Part shown: positions 35,673 through 47,502 of the stretch, piece after piece
How the letters are laid out: each line of letters starts with the position of its first letter
Position numbering within the stretch: position 1 is the stretch's first letter
NCBI GenBank assembly: GCA_905250075.1
Contig: CAJNOP010000038.1
Span: 681,936 to 745,935, forward strand
Reading direction: 5' to 3'
DNA from: Rotaria sp. Silwood1
Taxonomy: Eukaryota > Rotifera > Eurotatoria > Philodinida > Philodinidae
Length of the DNA: 64,000 bases
Translations under genes and position numbers: made by a program
Notes under the pieces: model-generated
Database searches by the model: none
What the model was told of the DNA's origin: nothing
What the model saw: only the letters and a program-made list of their open reading frames with translations

Positions 35673-36429
35673 GGGCTCGAAAAAAAGTTAGAAAAGTGAT
35701 CCTATCTTTCTGCTTGAGTTTTTTATCATAAAACTGAGGATACTTCCAATATTTTCATGTTTAAAGTGAGAGTTTTTTTTCCTTCATATTACTCGTGCCG
35801 TTGTGTAGAGCAGATTTTTCTATGTCGATTAAATATTTTAATTTTCTTTGAATTATAAAAGAAATTCAAGGAATCACTTTTTTAGACCTATGCTTGAATA
35901 AGTATTTGACTCAAAAGACATTCACTAAAGTACTCTTTTACGACATTATACTTTAACCGAAGAAATAAATTTCCAGAGCGGTCAGTCAAACCAATTCTAG
36001 AATTCTGTTCATTAAGATTTTTTTCTTAGACGAAAAATAGTCTGATACAATTCTATTAGATGTTATCAACATCGTTTACGATAGATAATAATCTAAATTG
36101 ACTGATGACTTCCATTTAGAAGAAAAAATTTCTCATTCAAACAGAAGAGAAATCAATGAACAGTTGATTTATTTTGATCAGTGATATAGAGAAAGGAATT
36201 CAAAGTTGACAATATTTTCAAGAAACTGGATATCATCAAACTTGAGAACAGCAAATTTAATAATAAATGCCGATAAAGGAGAGGAAGGAGCAGCTTTCTC
36301 CTCCGAAAAAAATCTTTCGACTTTCTGTCAAACTGTAGCCTTTCGTCATCTCTAAAACTCATTGGATATTTTTTTATAGAGTTCTAATGATCTAATTTTG
36401 TTTTTCCATCATCTTCTATTCAAAAATAG

Positions 36430-37005
36430 AATACACCATCTATAACACGGCTATTTCATCATGTATCCGATCTCGATATTCGAATTGATAGTACATGGTC
36501 AATTGATTATCTTCATCTGATCTCGACACTAATCGATTTGTCACAACTCAAAAATCTCAAATTGGTTGATAAATTTCATCAAGATTCTTCTCAAGTCATT
36601 GCAACAAATTTTTTAAACATATTAGAGCAAGCATGCAATGTTTGTTCACTCATTATTATTATTCCTTGGCTTGCTAGGACTAATTCCAAGACCATAGATC
36701 AGTTATGTTCTATGATTCCTAGTCATATTAAACATCTGGAAATTGATGTTAGATCAATGAACGATATGAAAACTGTACTCGAACGACTTGATCATTTGTC
36801 AAGTGTTACATTTCGATTTTTTAATGGTAAATCTAATTGGCAGGAAACAATCATCAAATGGCTTTCGGATCGAAGAGATTTAACATATTGCAAACAATCC
36901 TATGAACTACACATATGGCTTGGCATGAAAAAGACGAATGTATCACAGCAACATAGAACTAGTCGTAAACGTATTAAATTAACTGATCGTTATACTGATT
37001 CATGA
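36430..37005 (+). CDS. C-terminal part of an F-box/LRR-like family protein (5' end missing)
   Basis: An open frame of 191 codons begins just after an acceptor-like TTCAAAAATAG and ends at TGA. There is no F-box and no ATG at the beginning. Segments such as HIKHLEIDVRSMNDM, LDHLSSVTFRFF and YELHIWLG resemble the ends of the related broken gene at 39359-41024 (DIRIWI). I see no upstream exon within 700 bp that would supply the F-box, so it is either a truncated gene or has a distant first exon. Confidence 0.5.
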   Translation, partial: NTPSITRLFHHVSDLDIRIDSTWSIDYLHLISTLIDLSQLKNLKLVDKFHQDSSQVIATNFLNILEQACNVCSLIIIIPWLARTNSKTIDQLCSMIPSHIKHLEIDVRSMNDMKTVLERLDHLSSVTFRFFNGKSNWQETIIKWLSDRRDLTYCKQSYELHIWLGMKKTNVSQQHRTSRKRIKLTDRYTDS

Positions 37006-38339
37006 TTTGCTTCATTATACATAATGTTAGAAATATGTTTTTGATGTATTTAAAAAGATACTTTTTTTTTATAATAAAAAAAAGACTTTGAATGCATTGT
37101 ATATTGGGGTGGAAGTGTGGTGGAAGAAAAAACTAGTACAGGCACCGACGCTCCTATCCTTTCACATCTACATTATTGCCTTTGTTGAAATCTCCAGCTA
37201 CCATCGAGCTTAGAGAAGAACCAAATATTGAGTAGTGTATTATTTTTGAAATCACTAACTCTGATCATAGATGGAGAAGATCCACTACCAATTGATTACA
37301 TGGTCTGACATTTAAAGTTGCCATTAAAATATTCAAAAAGTACAGCATGATTAACTAAAACGATAGTCGTTGACACAAACTCCAGGTCATATTGTAGTCT
37401 ATTAGCTGATCAACGAATTTCAATAATATACTGACAAGAATCGTTCAATTATTATACTTGGATCAGACTCAATATCATTAGTTTTGAATAGAATTTCATA
37501 GTATTTCCTGATTGTCAGTGAAAGTTGTATACGAATGTATCAGTCAGTTTCAACTTTTTCATTCATTTCTCATCTTGTCGGGCTTCTTGAAAAAAAACGC
37601 TTTGTCCATTAGAAAACAATATTATGAATGGCGGCTAATTTCGATATCTTTTCTCATATAGGCTTGAATATAAATTTATAGCAATGGCTACGATCCCAAA
37701 CTATTTTAGAATCAGATATATGCCGGTACTTTTGATTTTTTAATAACATGGTTCATGGATTAAACAGTATTTCGAACAGATGATCAACAATAATCAGCAA
37801 GATATAACAATTAGTCTCAAAGATAACTTAGAATAATAATAATAATTAGACAAATAGCCTTTTCACTTTTTTGCTCAATATACATTTATGTATTCGAGGA
37901 CATAACTATAATCGAATAAACCATGAATGATTCACGACTTGTTTGTGTCTTTTGGACAAAAACAAACGAAACCATTTTTGAATATGCTGCGAAATAAAAA
38001 TCTATATCCTATGCCACTATGAAAGGACAATACAAGAAAAGTATTCCGAATAACTACACTAAGTGCGATGAGTTTGCCACTGCGAAAAATTAAATGAATA
38101 GTTTTCTTTAGAGATCAATTCATGTACACTGCTACAAACTATAGAATCTAACGAAAGTTTAACTTTTTGAGGTTTTGAAAGAAAAGAACTTTCACCCACT
38201 AATATAGGTTCCATTCATACAAACAAAACTGTTCGTCAATGGCTTGTCATGATATTTGAATGTGCTACCCGTCACTGATTGATCAAAATTCCTCTACATG
38301 AAAATTTCAAAACAACTGATCTATTCAGTTCTTGCTGAC
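37006..38339. other. No recognisable gene
   Basis: AT-rich spacer. A very weak G-rich/C-rich pair lies at about 37105-37170 (GGGGTGGAAGTGTGGTGG, then TTTCACATCTACATT). Nothing else supportable. Confidence 0.4.
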
Positions 38340-39060
38340 CGAGTATTGAGCAGGCACAAATTTATTCATTATTCAATAAAATAAATAGAATGTTCAAACA
38401 AACCATATTTCTTGTCGAATTCATCATTACTCGGATTCAAATAGGCGCAAATGATGATCATCTTCTGAGCTCAATTCAAGATCTTGTGACACTTTTTATT
38501 AATGATAGCCTCTGGCAAATACAAGCGACTCATGTTAAATTTATTCACTTGTAACAAACATTAATCAATAAAAATAATATTCCATTTAATTTATCGAAAA
38601 TCTTATAGGAATTAATACTATATAAATGAATTTCGATTCGTTCGGGTCTTCAACATCCAAGGAATATTTCAAATTTCGTTCAACTATCTATTAAAAATGT
38701 ATCATCATTATTAGAATTATTATTTGATCACTTGAATACATCATGTAATGATTTTATATGTGAGAAATGAAAAAACAACCAGGTCTTATTAAACAAATAC
38801 AATATTTTATTACATTCTTAGAATAGTTAACGAATCTAAATAGAAGAACGCCGACTATATTAGCATCACTACTAAGAAAATCGAGCTAAATTCAACAATC
38901 TATGGGATCATTTTGCTTGAGTCGAACAAGTTTGTATCACTGTTAGATAAGCATTGGGTATACAGACAAAATTAAAAGATGAAACGTAGAAAATCATAAC
39001 TTCTTCTGGTTATAATATTGTCAAATGCTTATTGAAACTCATCGATATGCAATTTTCATC
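38340..39060 (+). pseudogene. Possible F-box/LRR-family relic
   Basis: Short plus-strand pieces look like this family, for example QLSIKNVSSLLELLFDHLNT at about 38680-38740, preceded by HPRNISNF. They are separated by several stops and frame changes. Evidence is only pattern resemblance and context between two related loci. Confidence 0.3.
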
Positions 39061-39358
39061 AATATCGATCATCAATTGAATTCTTTTTCCTCTGTGGGTT
39101 TTATTTTTCCAAATTTCTATCATGGATATCACAGCCGCTTCACATCCGACATCCTAACCTAATTTCAACGATCTTAATCAAGACTATCACGATTTCAACT
39201 TCCAACTGTGATTGATCATAAAATTGACTTATACAATAATAGTTTATTTCAAGACTTTTTTAAGACAAAGAAGCAACAATAATTAACAAGAAAGTAAATT
39301 TTTACAAACAAATCGTCAAACAATCATTATCACATTCACTATAAATTGGAGTCGATTT

Positions 39359-41024
39359 CTATCTCAATGGTGTATTAGCACTAATCCATATTCGTATATC
39401 CGATGTATCCTTACTGATCCAATTTGTTTTAAGTAATGATAAATAAGGTAAATGTTCACGGTCGAGTATAAGATTAAGACTATCATAATATTCATCATTC
39501 GATGGAAGATAAATTTTGAATGAATGAAGATTTGGAAAATGTTGTACAAGAGATCGGACACTGGTTAGCGAATCGACTTTATTCATTTTAAGAATCAAAT
39601 TTTGAATATTAGAATAAATAATTGAATGAGTCAATAAATCATTTATTTCAAATAATGTCAATGTATGAATATGACGCGTTGTCAAATGATTAAGTCGACG
39701 AAACTGAATACACTCATCACAAGAAAGATTATCTTCATGTAGAATTGTAAGTGTATAAGTATTAGGAAGATTCGTACAAGGTATGTTGACTATCAATTGT
39801 CGCACGTTCGGACATATGCTCGTTGTATCATCATTAGCTAATATTGATATTTGCAATCTTTCAAATGATCATGGAATTGTATACACATGTTTGCATGAAT
39901 TATCCAATCGTGATCCAAATGCTATTAGCCAACGTTCGTTTAAGACTTTGAAAGTCTAGCAAAAGAACAAAAACTAAATTTATGAATCTATTTACATTTT
40001 TGTACATATTATAGTAAAACAGTTTCTAAAATATTGTTAAGAAATTTACAATTAATTCATGCCTGTATATCAATGTCATTAGTTGTTTGAATAAAACAAT
40101 AAAAATTACGTAGTTCTGACATACAATTTTGAATTATCATATCAATTTCATTTCCTTCTACAAATTGTTCATTATTGCTACTCCATTGTTTTACCCTGAC
40201 CGTCAATTTCTCAAGTTTTATCATAAGCATCACAATACTACGTAAATTGTCAAAAGTAAACAGAACACGTATTTTGGCTATCAAATGAAATTCAGTCAAA
40301 TGACACATAAATCGTTGTGGCCAATTTGGTGGTAATGTTAATCGTTTGTTTGTATGAGATATACATAGAGTAATATTAAGTACAATTAAAGACGGTGTAA
40401 GATCATCCGATAAAACAAAGAGATCGTCGATTTTTTTGTAATGAAATTGTTAATCGTTTGAGATACTTATGTGAGGACAATCGTGTATCGAGAACAATAC
40501 CATCGATCGTACTTAATTCAAGTTCGATGAGTCGTTTGAGTGATTTATCGAATATTAAACTACGAAGCATGCCAATTGTTGAATTTTTCCATTGAATCTT
40601 CATTTTTATTTGATTTAGATTTAGTAATAGTCACTGATTGTAATGAATTGTACATTTTTACAAATGAATCAATTTCTTCGAAATCATTTTGAGTACATTC
40701 GACTAATGAAAAATGATGAACATAGTTGAAATTGACTTTTGACAATAAATCCAGTTCATTTAAAACAAATTCGATTTCTGTTGGCATATTTGAATTACTA
40801 ATAATCAATTTTGATGGTCGAAGTCGTTTCTTAAGAAATAATTTCAAAAAATATAATGAATCTGTATAGTTACATTTATTCAAATTCACATTATGACGAT
40901 ATTCTGATATGCAAGAAAACATTCGTTCATCATATTTGTGAAACGCTTTGATTACATGTGCTGGAGTTAAGTAACGACAAATCAGAAGAAGAATTTCATC
41001 GAACAAATCGTTGAAACAAGTCAA
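39359..41024 (-). pseudogene. Broken F-box/LRR-like family gene
   Basis: Minus-strand coding pieces in order: 41024 to about 40600 (starts MTCFNDLFDEILLLICRYLT, an F-box), about 40603-40440, about 40438-40057, then 39960-39359. The frame shifts once near 40600 and again at a run of seven A (T7 at 40431-40437 on the plus strand). A TGA at 39871-39869 interrupts the last exon just before SFERLQISIL, and a TGA also closes the third piece before any donor. A TTTTGCTAG acceptor precedes the last piece. Assembly errors at homopolymers could explain the shifts but not the stops. It belongs to the same group as 36430-37005. Confidence 0.72.
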
Positions 41025-41349
41025 ATGTTGGTTTTGTTGTTGAACTTTTTGTTCTGATTGTTCACTTTTCTACATAAATAATGTGAATTCAATTGTTCGT
41101 AATTTCATCTTGATACACTTACTTTTCGAATATTTATTCTCTTTTTAAATTTATAGTCGATATTGTTTCTCACTTTGACTATGATACAATGTTTCTTCTA
41201 GTACAAAATAATAGATATGTCATCTTTAGCAATATCTTTGAGTATTTATATGGGTTCATATTGCGGACGATTGACATACTTGTATTTGCTTAATATATAG
41301 ATCATCACAGCATGTTTGATCATGGAGAAAAATAATCTTATCATTCGTT

Positions 41350-41720
41350 CATTTCTGCAACTTCAATTAAAAAGAAATTACAATTATTATCTAGTACAGA
41401 GAATATTATATTTCAACCAGAATTAATTTCATCAATGATCATTTAGTTGCTTTCACAAATCCATACTTTAATTAAATGTATCAATTTTGGAAAATAATCT
41501 CTTAATCTAATCCAATATTTTAGCGAAAGTCTAAAAGTGTCTACTAAATTAGTTGCAAATGAGAAGCATATTCGACCAACATTCGATCTCGGTTCACAAA
41601 TTTTAGATGTTTTCAAAAATGCAAAAGAAATGAATCTTATTCTGATTTTATTTGTATTCGTCGTTAAATGTCATGATATTTCTATCAAAACAATCAATAT
41701 ATCGTTTTAATTAGTTCCAT
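41350..41720 (+). pseudogene. Possible unidentified coding relic
   Basis: A plus-strand frame reads KKKLQLLSSTENIIFQPELI, then, after two stops, SESLKVSTKLVANEKHIRPT and continues. It looks coding-like but I do not recognise the family and the frame is interrupted. From 41730 to 44130 I see no gene. Confidence 0.2.
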
Positions 41721-44133
41721 TTCCAGGCGAGCAAAAAATAATTTAGGACATCGTGGAAGACTAGTCGAAAACGTCGTTCAACAATATTTGGACTAGTCTG
41801 AGAAGTCTTTGCATCCATCATGGCTAATCCGTTTCGTCTGTCCATCCTATCTAGACAAGTCTAGAGAACAGAAAAGCGAGAAAAAAAACGAGACGAACTG
41901 CGGATTCGAACATTTGATCTAACAGTATTCGACACCAGATAGACTTTCTGTATTATACAAGTAAATTTTAGTCTAAATACAAATTTTCATGATTACTCTG
42001 AATATATGTAAATTACATCATTTCAGCTTGTTTTTCATTGTAAATTGCGTAAATTTAATATTGAAATAAACTTTAATCATGAAGTGAATATAATGATTTT
42101 TTTAAATAGGCAATACCTTTCCCAGACGTCATCGATATGAAAAAAGTTTCTGGAAAAAAAAGAATTTTATGTCAGCATTTCGATATTCCATGATACAAAT
42201 TTTTATTTATAGTGAATTCTGAAAAACTCTAAGAAAAATTATATTCAATAGGGTCTTAGAATGTCAAACGACATATAGCAATTGATCAGTTGATCGTATG
42301 GTTCAATCGACTTGGTGCTTGGTAAGTAATATATTGTGTGCATGATCGAACTCAGTTGTTGAAAGAAGTTTTAATCAATATCATTGAAATCACAGAATAG
42401 ATTGGGTAAGTCTCCAAAATGCGTTCGAATTGTACAAGTTTTAATAACTCTTAGTGTTTAAATGTGTGAGTAATCAATTAATCATAAATTATGACTACGG
42501 TAATTTTTTTTTTTGCACTTAATACATGGAAATGTTTAGGCAGGATTACATGCTTGCTTTCTCCGCGCGAATAGGTCGTGTCACTCTCTTTTCCATAAAA
42601 AAAGAAGGAAAGAAAAGAGTTAGAACGAGAAAGACATCAGCAGTAGAATAAAGAAAAAAAAGATAGTAAATAGCAGCTCGCAAAAAACACGCATATCTGC
42701 AAGTGATAACTGTGTAATAAGATCAATTTTGTTGTTGAAGCATCAGAATAAATACGAATGTCTAAGCTAATAGGAGTAGTACTGCATTAAATAAACTGAA
42801 AGTATTCTCTCAAGAACACGATAAATTGTTGAAGTTATTTTGTCTATACTAAACCGACGTCTCAACACTACTCAACAGAATGGCTCCCGGCACTCGTTCT
42901 TTCTTTTTCTGTTCTTCTTACGAATGAAAAAATCTAGTTGGAATAACAAGAACATAATATAGTGATCATCTCGTCGAACTAAAAGCTGTAAGAAATATCG
43001 TGGATGTTGTCAGTAATGCTAGGGAAGAAATGCAAAAAGAATCGTCAACAAGTGAGCGTTCTTTATTGATCAGAAATGCTTATTGACGAATGGTTGTTCG
43101 AAGCGCATGGCTGATAATAATCTCGTTTTCATCTATTTCTTCTAGCTTAGAGCAGAACATTTTTTTTCCTCTATTAATCTACATCACGTCATCTCATGAA
43201 TTATTCTTCTTTCTTTACTTCTTGATTTACTGAAATATTCGATTGCTTAGTAGTGGGGATTGTTTGTATAATTCTCGATAAATGTGTCATGAAGATTGAA
43301 TCATTTCATATTTGTAATTTATACTTCGTATTTTTCTGTGCGATCTTTGTAACTTACATAATAGTAACATCTATTCTCTTTCTTTTCAAGCTTTGAAAAG
43401 CAAAGGAAACATATAGCAATCATCGACTTTTTTCATTGCTTCGTTGATTATGTTAAATCCTATTCCTATATATGTTTTTATGTGTTTAATAATGAAATAG
43501 GAAGTCTTATGTGCAACTTTTCTGATTGTGAAAGAGTTAGCAATAGTTTCTTTATCAATCAGCACATACGTGTATAATATGCTGATAAAAACAAAATTCC
43601 TAAAATTCGTTGAACATTAAAGTGAAATAGACACTCTTACATTCGATCGAAATCAACTAAGGTTTTCTTACTCAGCTTAATATCTCTAAAAAAAATTCAT
43701 TTTCGAAATTAAAATGCATATACCTTCGTTAAAGAATTTTACTGAGTCAAAATTGAAGTTTTTGAACATTTTTATATCCATCACGTTAATATAAGAGTAT
43801 ATCAATCGATAGTTCGACCAAATACCGCTTTTAAATCGAGAGATTAAAATTTATTAGCTTTTTCCTTTATTAAGTTCTTTAATATTCAAACTGTAATTAA
43901 AAAGTATTTAGAAATTTGAATCATTAGTACAGCTGACATAAAACTTTCTACACGATATTCAAACAAACATACATATGTTAGAGAAGACGAACATGGATAA
44001 TCATATGCGAGCAACTTACTTTCGTTAACTTTTCAAGTTCAAAAAAGTTTTAACAATTTTTGATCAAACATCTTTTCCATTCAGTTTTCTGAACGTTATC
44101 GATCCTTTGCTCTCTTTTGTTTAAATTTACTTT

Positions 44134-44135
44134 AG
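44134..44135 (+). promoter_or_regulatory. 3' splice acceptor 18 nt upstream of the CTL-like ATG
   Basis: AAATTTACTTTAG precedes a short leader and the ATG at 44153. It could be a spliced-leader acceptor or the end of an intron after a small first exon. Confidence 0.35.
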
Positions 44136-44152
44136 ATTATAATCAAGGTGTC

Positions 44153-45874
44153 ATGTTTGATAAGTCTATGTATAATGAACGAGTTGCGATCAATCTTCCG
44201 TTACAAGCTGCTAATGAAACTGAAACAAAAATAGATGAAGATCCACCTCCGTATCAAAATCCGCAACTTGATTTTAGTGGTGGATGGAAAAATCATCGCT
44301 TTGCCATTTTCTTCTGGATTCATACGATTGCTGTCATATTAGTGAGCATCAAACTAGGCATACCCGTTATAGCTCCCTATATCAAGCATAATGCATTCGG
44401 TAAATCGGAACAAATATCTTCCAATCGTGACATCAAACCATTATTGTGCGGATTGGGTGGTGCAGCAACGGTTGGTGGATTAGTCTCTTTTCTCAGCTTT
44501 ATTGCTCTACAATTATGTGCTGGTCAGCTTATTAAATGCTCATTTTTTGTAATGATCATTATACAAGTTCTTTTTGGAATACTTCTTTTGCTTGTACATT
44601 GGCCACTCGCGATCGCACCTGGGATCTTGCTATTGTTCACGTTGATTTATTTTTTGTGTGTTCAAAAACGAATCTCGTTTGCCCAAGCTCACTTACAAGC
44701 AGGTTGTGCTGGTTTACATAGTCATCCATCATTGATATTAATAGCGCTCGTCCTGATCATTGTGGAATTCCTATGGTTTGTTTTCTGGTTCCTGATGGTA
44801 CTTGGCATTCAACATGCTTCGAATAATTCTATATCAATCATAAAAATTAATACAATCAGAAATGTAAACAACGCCACAACATTTACTGTCGTCAACACAA
44901 AACCTATAAGACTAATGACATCTACTTCTATTACCGATACGAAAATACACTCAATCAATGACACAACATATTTGACGATTGAAAATTCAAAAACAAGGAA
45001 AAACACCATCCATTCGTTTTATGAAGAACTCAAACGTATGAATAGAAAACGAACTTCGAATCCTTCTACAGAAGAATGGTATAGTATTTATTTGCACAGA
45101 TTTATTCTATTTTTACTATTATTTTCATGGTATTGGGGCGCAGTTACATTTGGAAATATTATTCATTTTATAACAGCATGTTCTATCGGTCACTGGTGGT
45201 TTCCTATTGAAGTTAGTCAACAATATACAATCGGAACAAGTATTAAACGAGCATTTACGACAAATTTCGGAACTATTTGTTTTGGTTCATTTTTTGAAGC
45301 TATAATCAAATCTCTACGTTCTTCTACTAAGGAACATCGTCGAAAGAGTATTCTATCGTGTATTTTTGGATGCATTCTTCAAATGATTGATGACTGTATT
45401 GGTTATCTCAACGAATGGGCATTTATTTATGCAGCACTTACTGGTCAAGGATTTGTTCAAGCTAGTCGAAGTTTTCTCACGTTATTCCAAGCACGTGGTT
45501 GGACAGCGATTATCAATGACAGTCTCGTCGGAACTACATTATTCATGATTAATTTCGTAATAGGTGTCATTTCTGCTGTTGCCGGAGGTTTTATCGCGTA
45601 TCTTATGATGGTTGAATCGACAGAACAAATTCGATCTACTATTATTATAGTTTTGATTAGTTTTTTCATCGGTTTATGCATGAGTACAATTATCACAACA
45701 ATTCTGAAATCGTGTGTTCGCACAATATTCGTTTGCTTTGCTCTCAATCCAGCAGCATTAGGTGCAACACATCCTGATCATTTGCAAAGTTTAACCAAAG
45801 TTTGGCATGAAGTCTATCCACAAGAATTCTCTGATAGTGGTTACATTAATCCATATAAAGAAACAATGGTATAG
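44153..45874 (+). CDS. Choline-transporter-like (CTL/SLC44, Pns1-type) membrane protein
   Basis: From ATG 44153 the frame gives 573 residues in one exon. A polar N-terminus with DPPPYQNP leads to about ten hydrophobic spans. The C-terminal half has the family core: YWGAVTFGNIIHF, GTICFGSFFEAIIKSLR, YLNEWAFIYAALTGQGFVQA and FQARGWTAIINDSLVG. CTL proteins are plasma or mitochondrial membrane transporters for choline or related solutes; the substrate here is inferred. A hydrophilic, Asn/Thr-rich loop of about 70 residues after the sixth hydrophobic span is long for the family. A frame extending upstream to a TTG lacks an ATG and crosses a probable acceptor. The stop codon is part of the 8-bp target-site duplication of a MITE. 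Confidence 0.85.
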   Translation: MFDKSMYNERVAINLPLQAANETETKIDEDPPPYQNPQLDFSGGWKNHRFAIFFWIHTIAVILVSIKLGIPVIAPYIKHNAFGKSEQISSNRDIKPLLCGLGGAATVGGLVSFLSFIALQLCAGQLIKCSFFVMIIIQVLFGILLLLVHWPLAIAPGILLLFTLIYFLCVQKRISFAQAHLQAGCAGLHSHPSLILIALVLIIVEFLWFVFWFLMVLGIQHASNNSISIIKINTIRNVNNATTFTVVNTKPIRLMTSTSITDTKIHSINDTTYLTIENSKTRKNTIHSFYEELKRMNRKRTSNPSTEEWYSIYLHRFILFLLLFSWYWGAVTFGNIIHFITACSIGHWWFPIEVSQQYTIGTSIKRAFTTNFGTICFGSFFEAIIKSLRSSTKEHRRKSILSCIFGCILQMIDDCIGYLNEWAFIYAALTGQGFVQASRSFLTLFQARGWTAIINDSLVGTTLFMINFVIGVISAVAGGFIAYLMMVESTEQIRSTIIIVLISFFIGLCMSTIITTILKSCVRTIFVCFALNPAALGATHPDHLQSLTKVWHEVYPQEFSDSGYINPYKETMV

Positions 45875-45875
45875 C

Positions 45876-46031
45876 CAGTGACGCAGCCAGGGGGGGATTA
45901 TGGGGATCGATCCCCCCCCGAAAGACCGAAATGCCTGGAGGGGGGTACAGGCTAATTCGTTTTTGCTAGTCAAAAAATGTCTTTTTTCTATTGCGGTCCC
46001 CCCCCAAAAAAAATTTCTGGCTGCGTCACTG
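45876..46031. mobile_element. hAT-like MITE inserted at the CTL-like stop codon
   Basis: Terminal inverted repeats CAGTGACGCAGCCAG are perfect at both ends. They are flanked by 8-bp direct repeats GGTATAGC (45868-45875 and 46032-46039). The 156-bp element carries G7 and C8 homopolymers just inside its ends. The left duplication contains the TAG stop of the upstream gene, so the protein is unchanged. Confidence 0.92.
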
Positions 46032-46530
46032 GGTATAGCCATAACATTTTGTGCTCAGACCACAGATGGAAAATTTAAAGACTCATTGACTTGTATTTTC
46101 CATGCTAATCACTTGTACTCTTATCCACTGATGTTTATCTATGAAAAATCATTACTATCATACACAGAGAACAGCAATTTTTTTCTGATTGTAATGTCTC
46201 TTTCATAAATATTTAGATAATAAATAATAAAATTGTTTTTTCTGAACAAGACTTTCTATTCTAATAAATAACTGCAAAAAAAGATAGTATCGATGTTACT
46301 TAAGAAAAACTTGAAACAAAACTACTATGTGAGAAGAGTACGGATGGCTGTATGATATCGCTTTCAAGTCAAATATTTTCTCATCTGATAAGTACATTCT
46401 GACTTCAAAAATCGACAATATGTTTGAGTCAACTAATGCATTTGAGCGTTTCATAAAAATTCAGTTTCAAACTGCGAGCAGTTGAACCATTTTTTTGATT
46501 ATTAATTCTAGAGTTTCGATCAATAAATCA

Positions 46531-46575
46531 GGATGTGGATGTTGCTGAAGAATAGACACCCACACCTATGTCCTG
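46531..46575. repeat. Telomere-like hairpin locus 12
   Basis: AGGATGTGGATGTTGCTGAA is followed by GAATAGACACCCACACCTATGTCCT. On the minus strand the spacer contains ATTCTTCAGCA, a diverged form of the core. The outer AGGA...TCCT bases also pair. Confidence 0.6.
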
Positions 46576-46763
46576 TTTCTGACAACTCCTTGTCATATTT
46601 CCAATCAAAAAAATAGTGGGCTAAAAACTACCTTATGTGAACATACCCTTTATTGTGTTCAAAACGTTGAAATGAGTTTTTTAATCCAACTTTTGCTGTT
46701 CACTCACATCTACCATGGACAATCTGTTTTGATATCATACGAAAATCTTCATTGTAATAAACA

Positions 46764-46767
<4 letters not shown>

Positions 46768-46797
<30 letters not shown>
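46768..46797. repeat. (TA)n microsatellite
   Basis: Fifteen TA units in an AT-rich spacer. Confidence 0.95.
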
Positions 46798-46805
<8 letters not shown>

Positions 46806-47502
46806 TCTCGAAAATATCGAAAGTAGCTTACGAAAAAAGTCAAATAAATTTATTTGTAGGAAAAAAAAGATTCTTTTACATTTTGTAATACTAGACACTG
46901 CTCTTTCAAACAAAACAAAAAACAAATAAAATTTCTGTCATATTCTATCACAATGCTAAAACAAAAATAAATTTTATTGTAGAACTTTTGAAACATTAGT
47001 TATCCTATGTTGATATATAAAGGACTTATGGCAATATATAAGATAATTATGTTCCGAGCAGATTTCATATTTGTTACTAATTGTTTTATTAAGACAATAA
47101 GAAAAATGTTTCATAAAATCAATTTTCTTTCGAATATAAATATTTTTATCTCTATTCTGTTCATTGTGTATGCAAGAAGAAATAGATAGTATATTTGTTT
47201 TACCACGTGTATATATGCATTCGTTTTTGTTGTCATCCACTTCGAAAACGGTTTTTCGTAGTCAGTATCATTGTCATTTATTTATCTTAAACATGGGAGG
47301 GAGAAAAAGGCAAGAAAATGATACGATTCAGAATTTTAATAATAATAAAAAATGAAAATTACAAAATGAAAGTAATATTTTATGATTACATTGAATAAAT
47401 TTGATATTCTCTTTGTTTTTTTAGTCACAATAATCAATATAAAAAAGTCAGTTATTTAATATCTATTTGGTTATGTAACATTGATCCTTTTATTTCATTC
47501 AG

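Noticed and set aside
41890..41960. Possible tRNA remnant (GGATTCGAACATTTGATC)
   Set aside because: D-arm and acceptor stem do not pair; at best a decayed tRNA-derived fragment.
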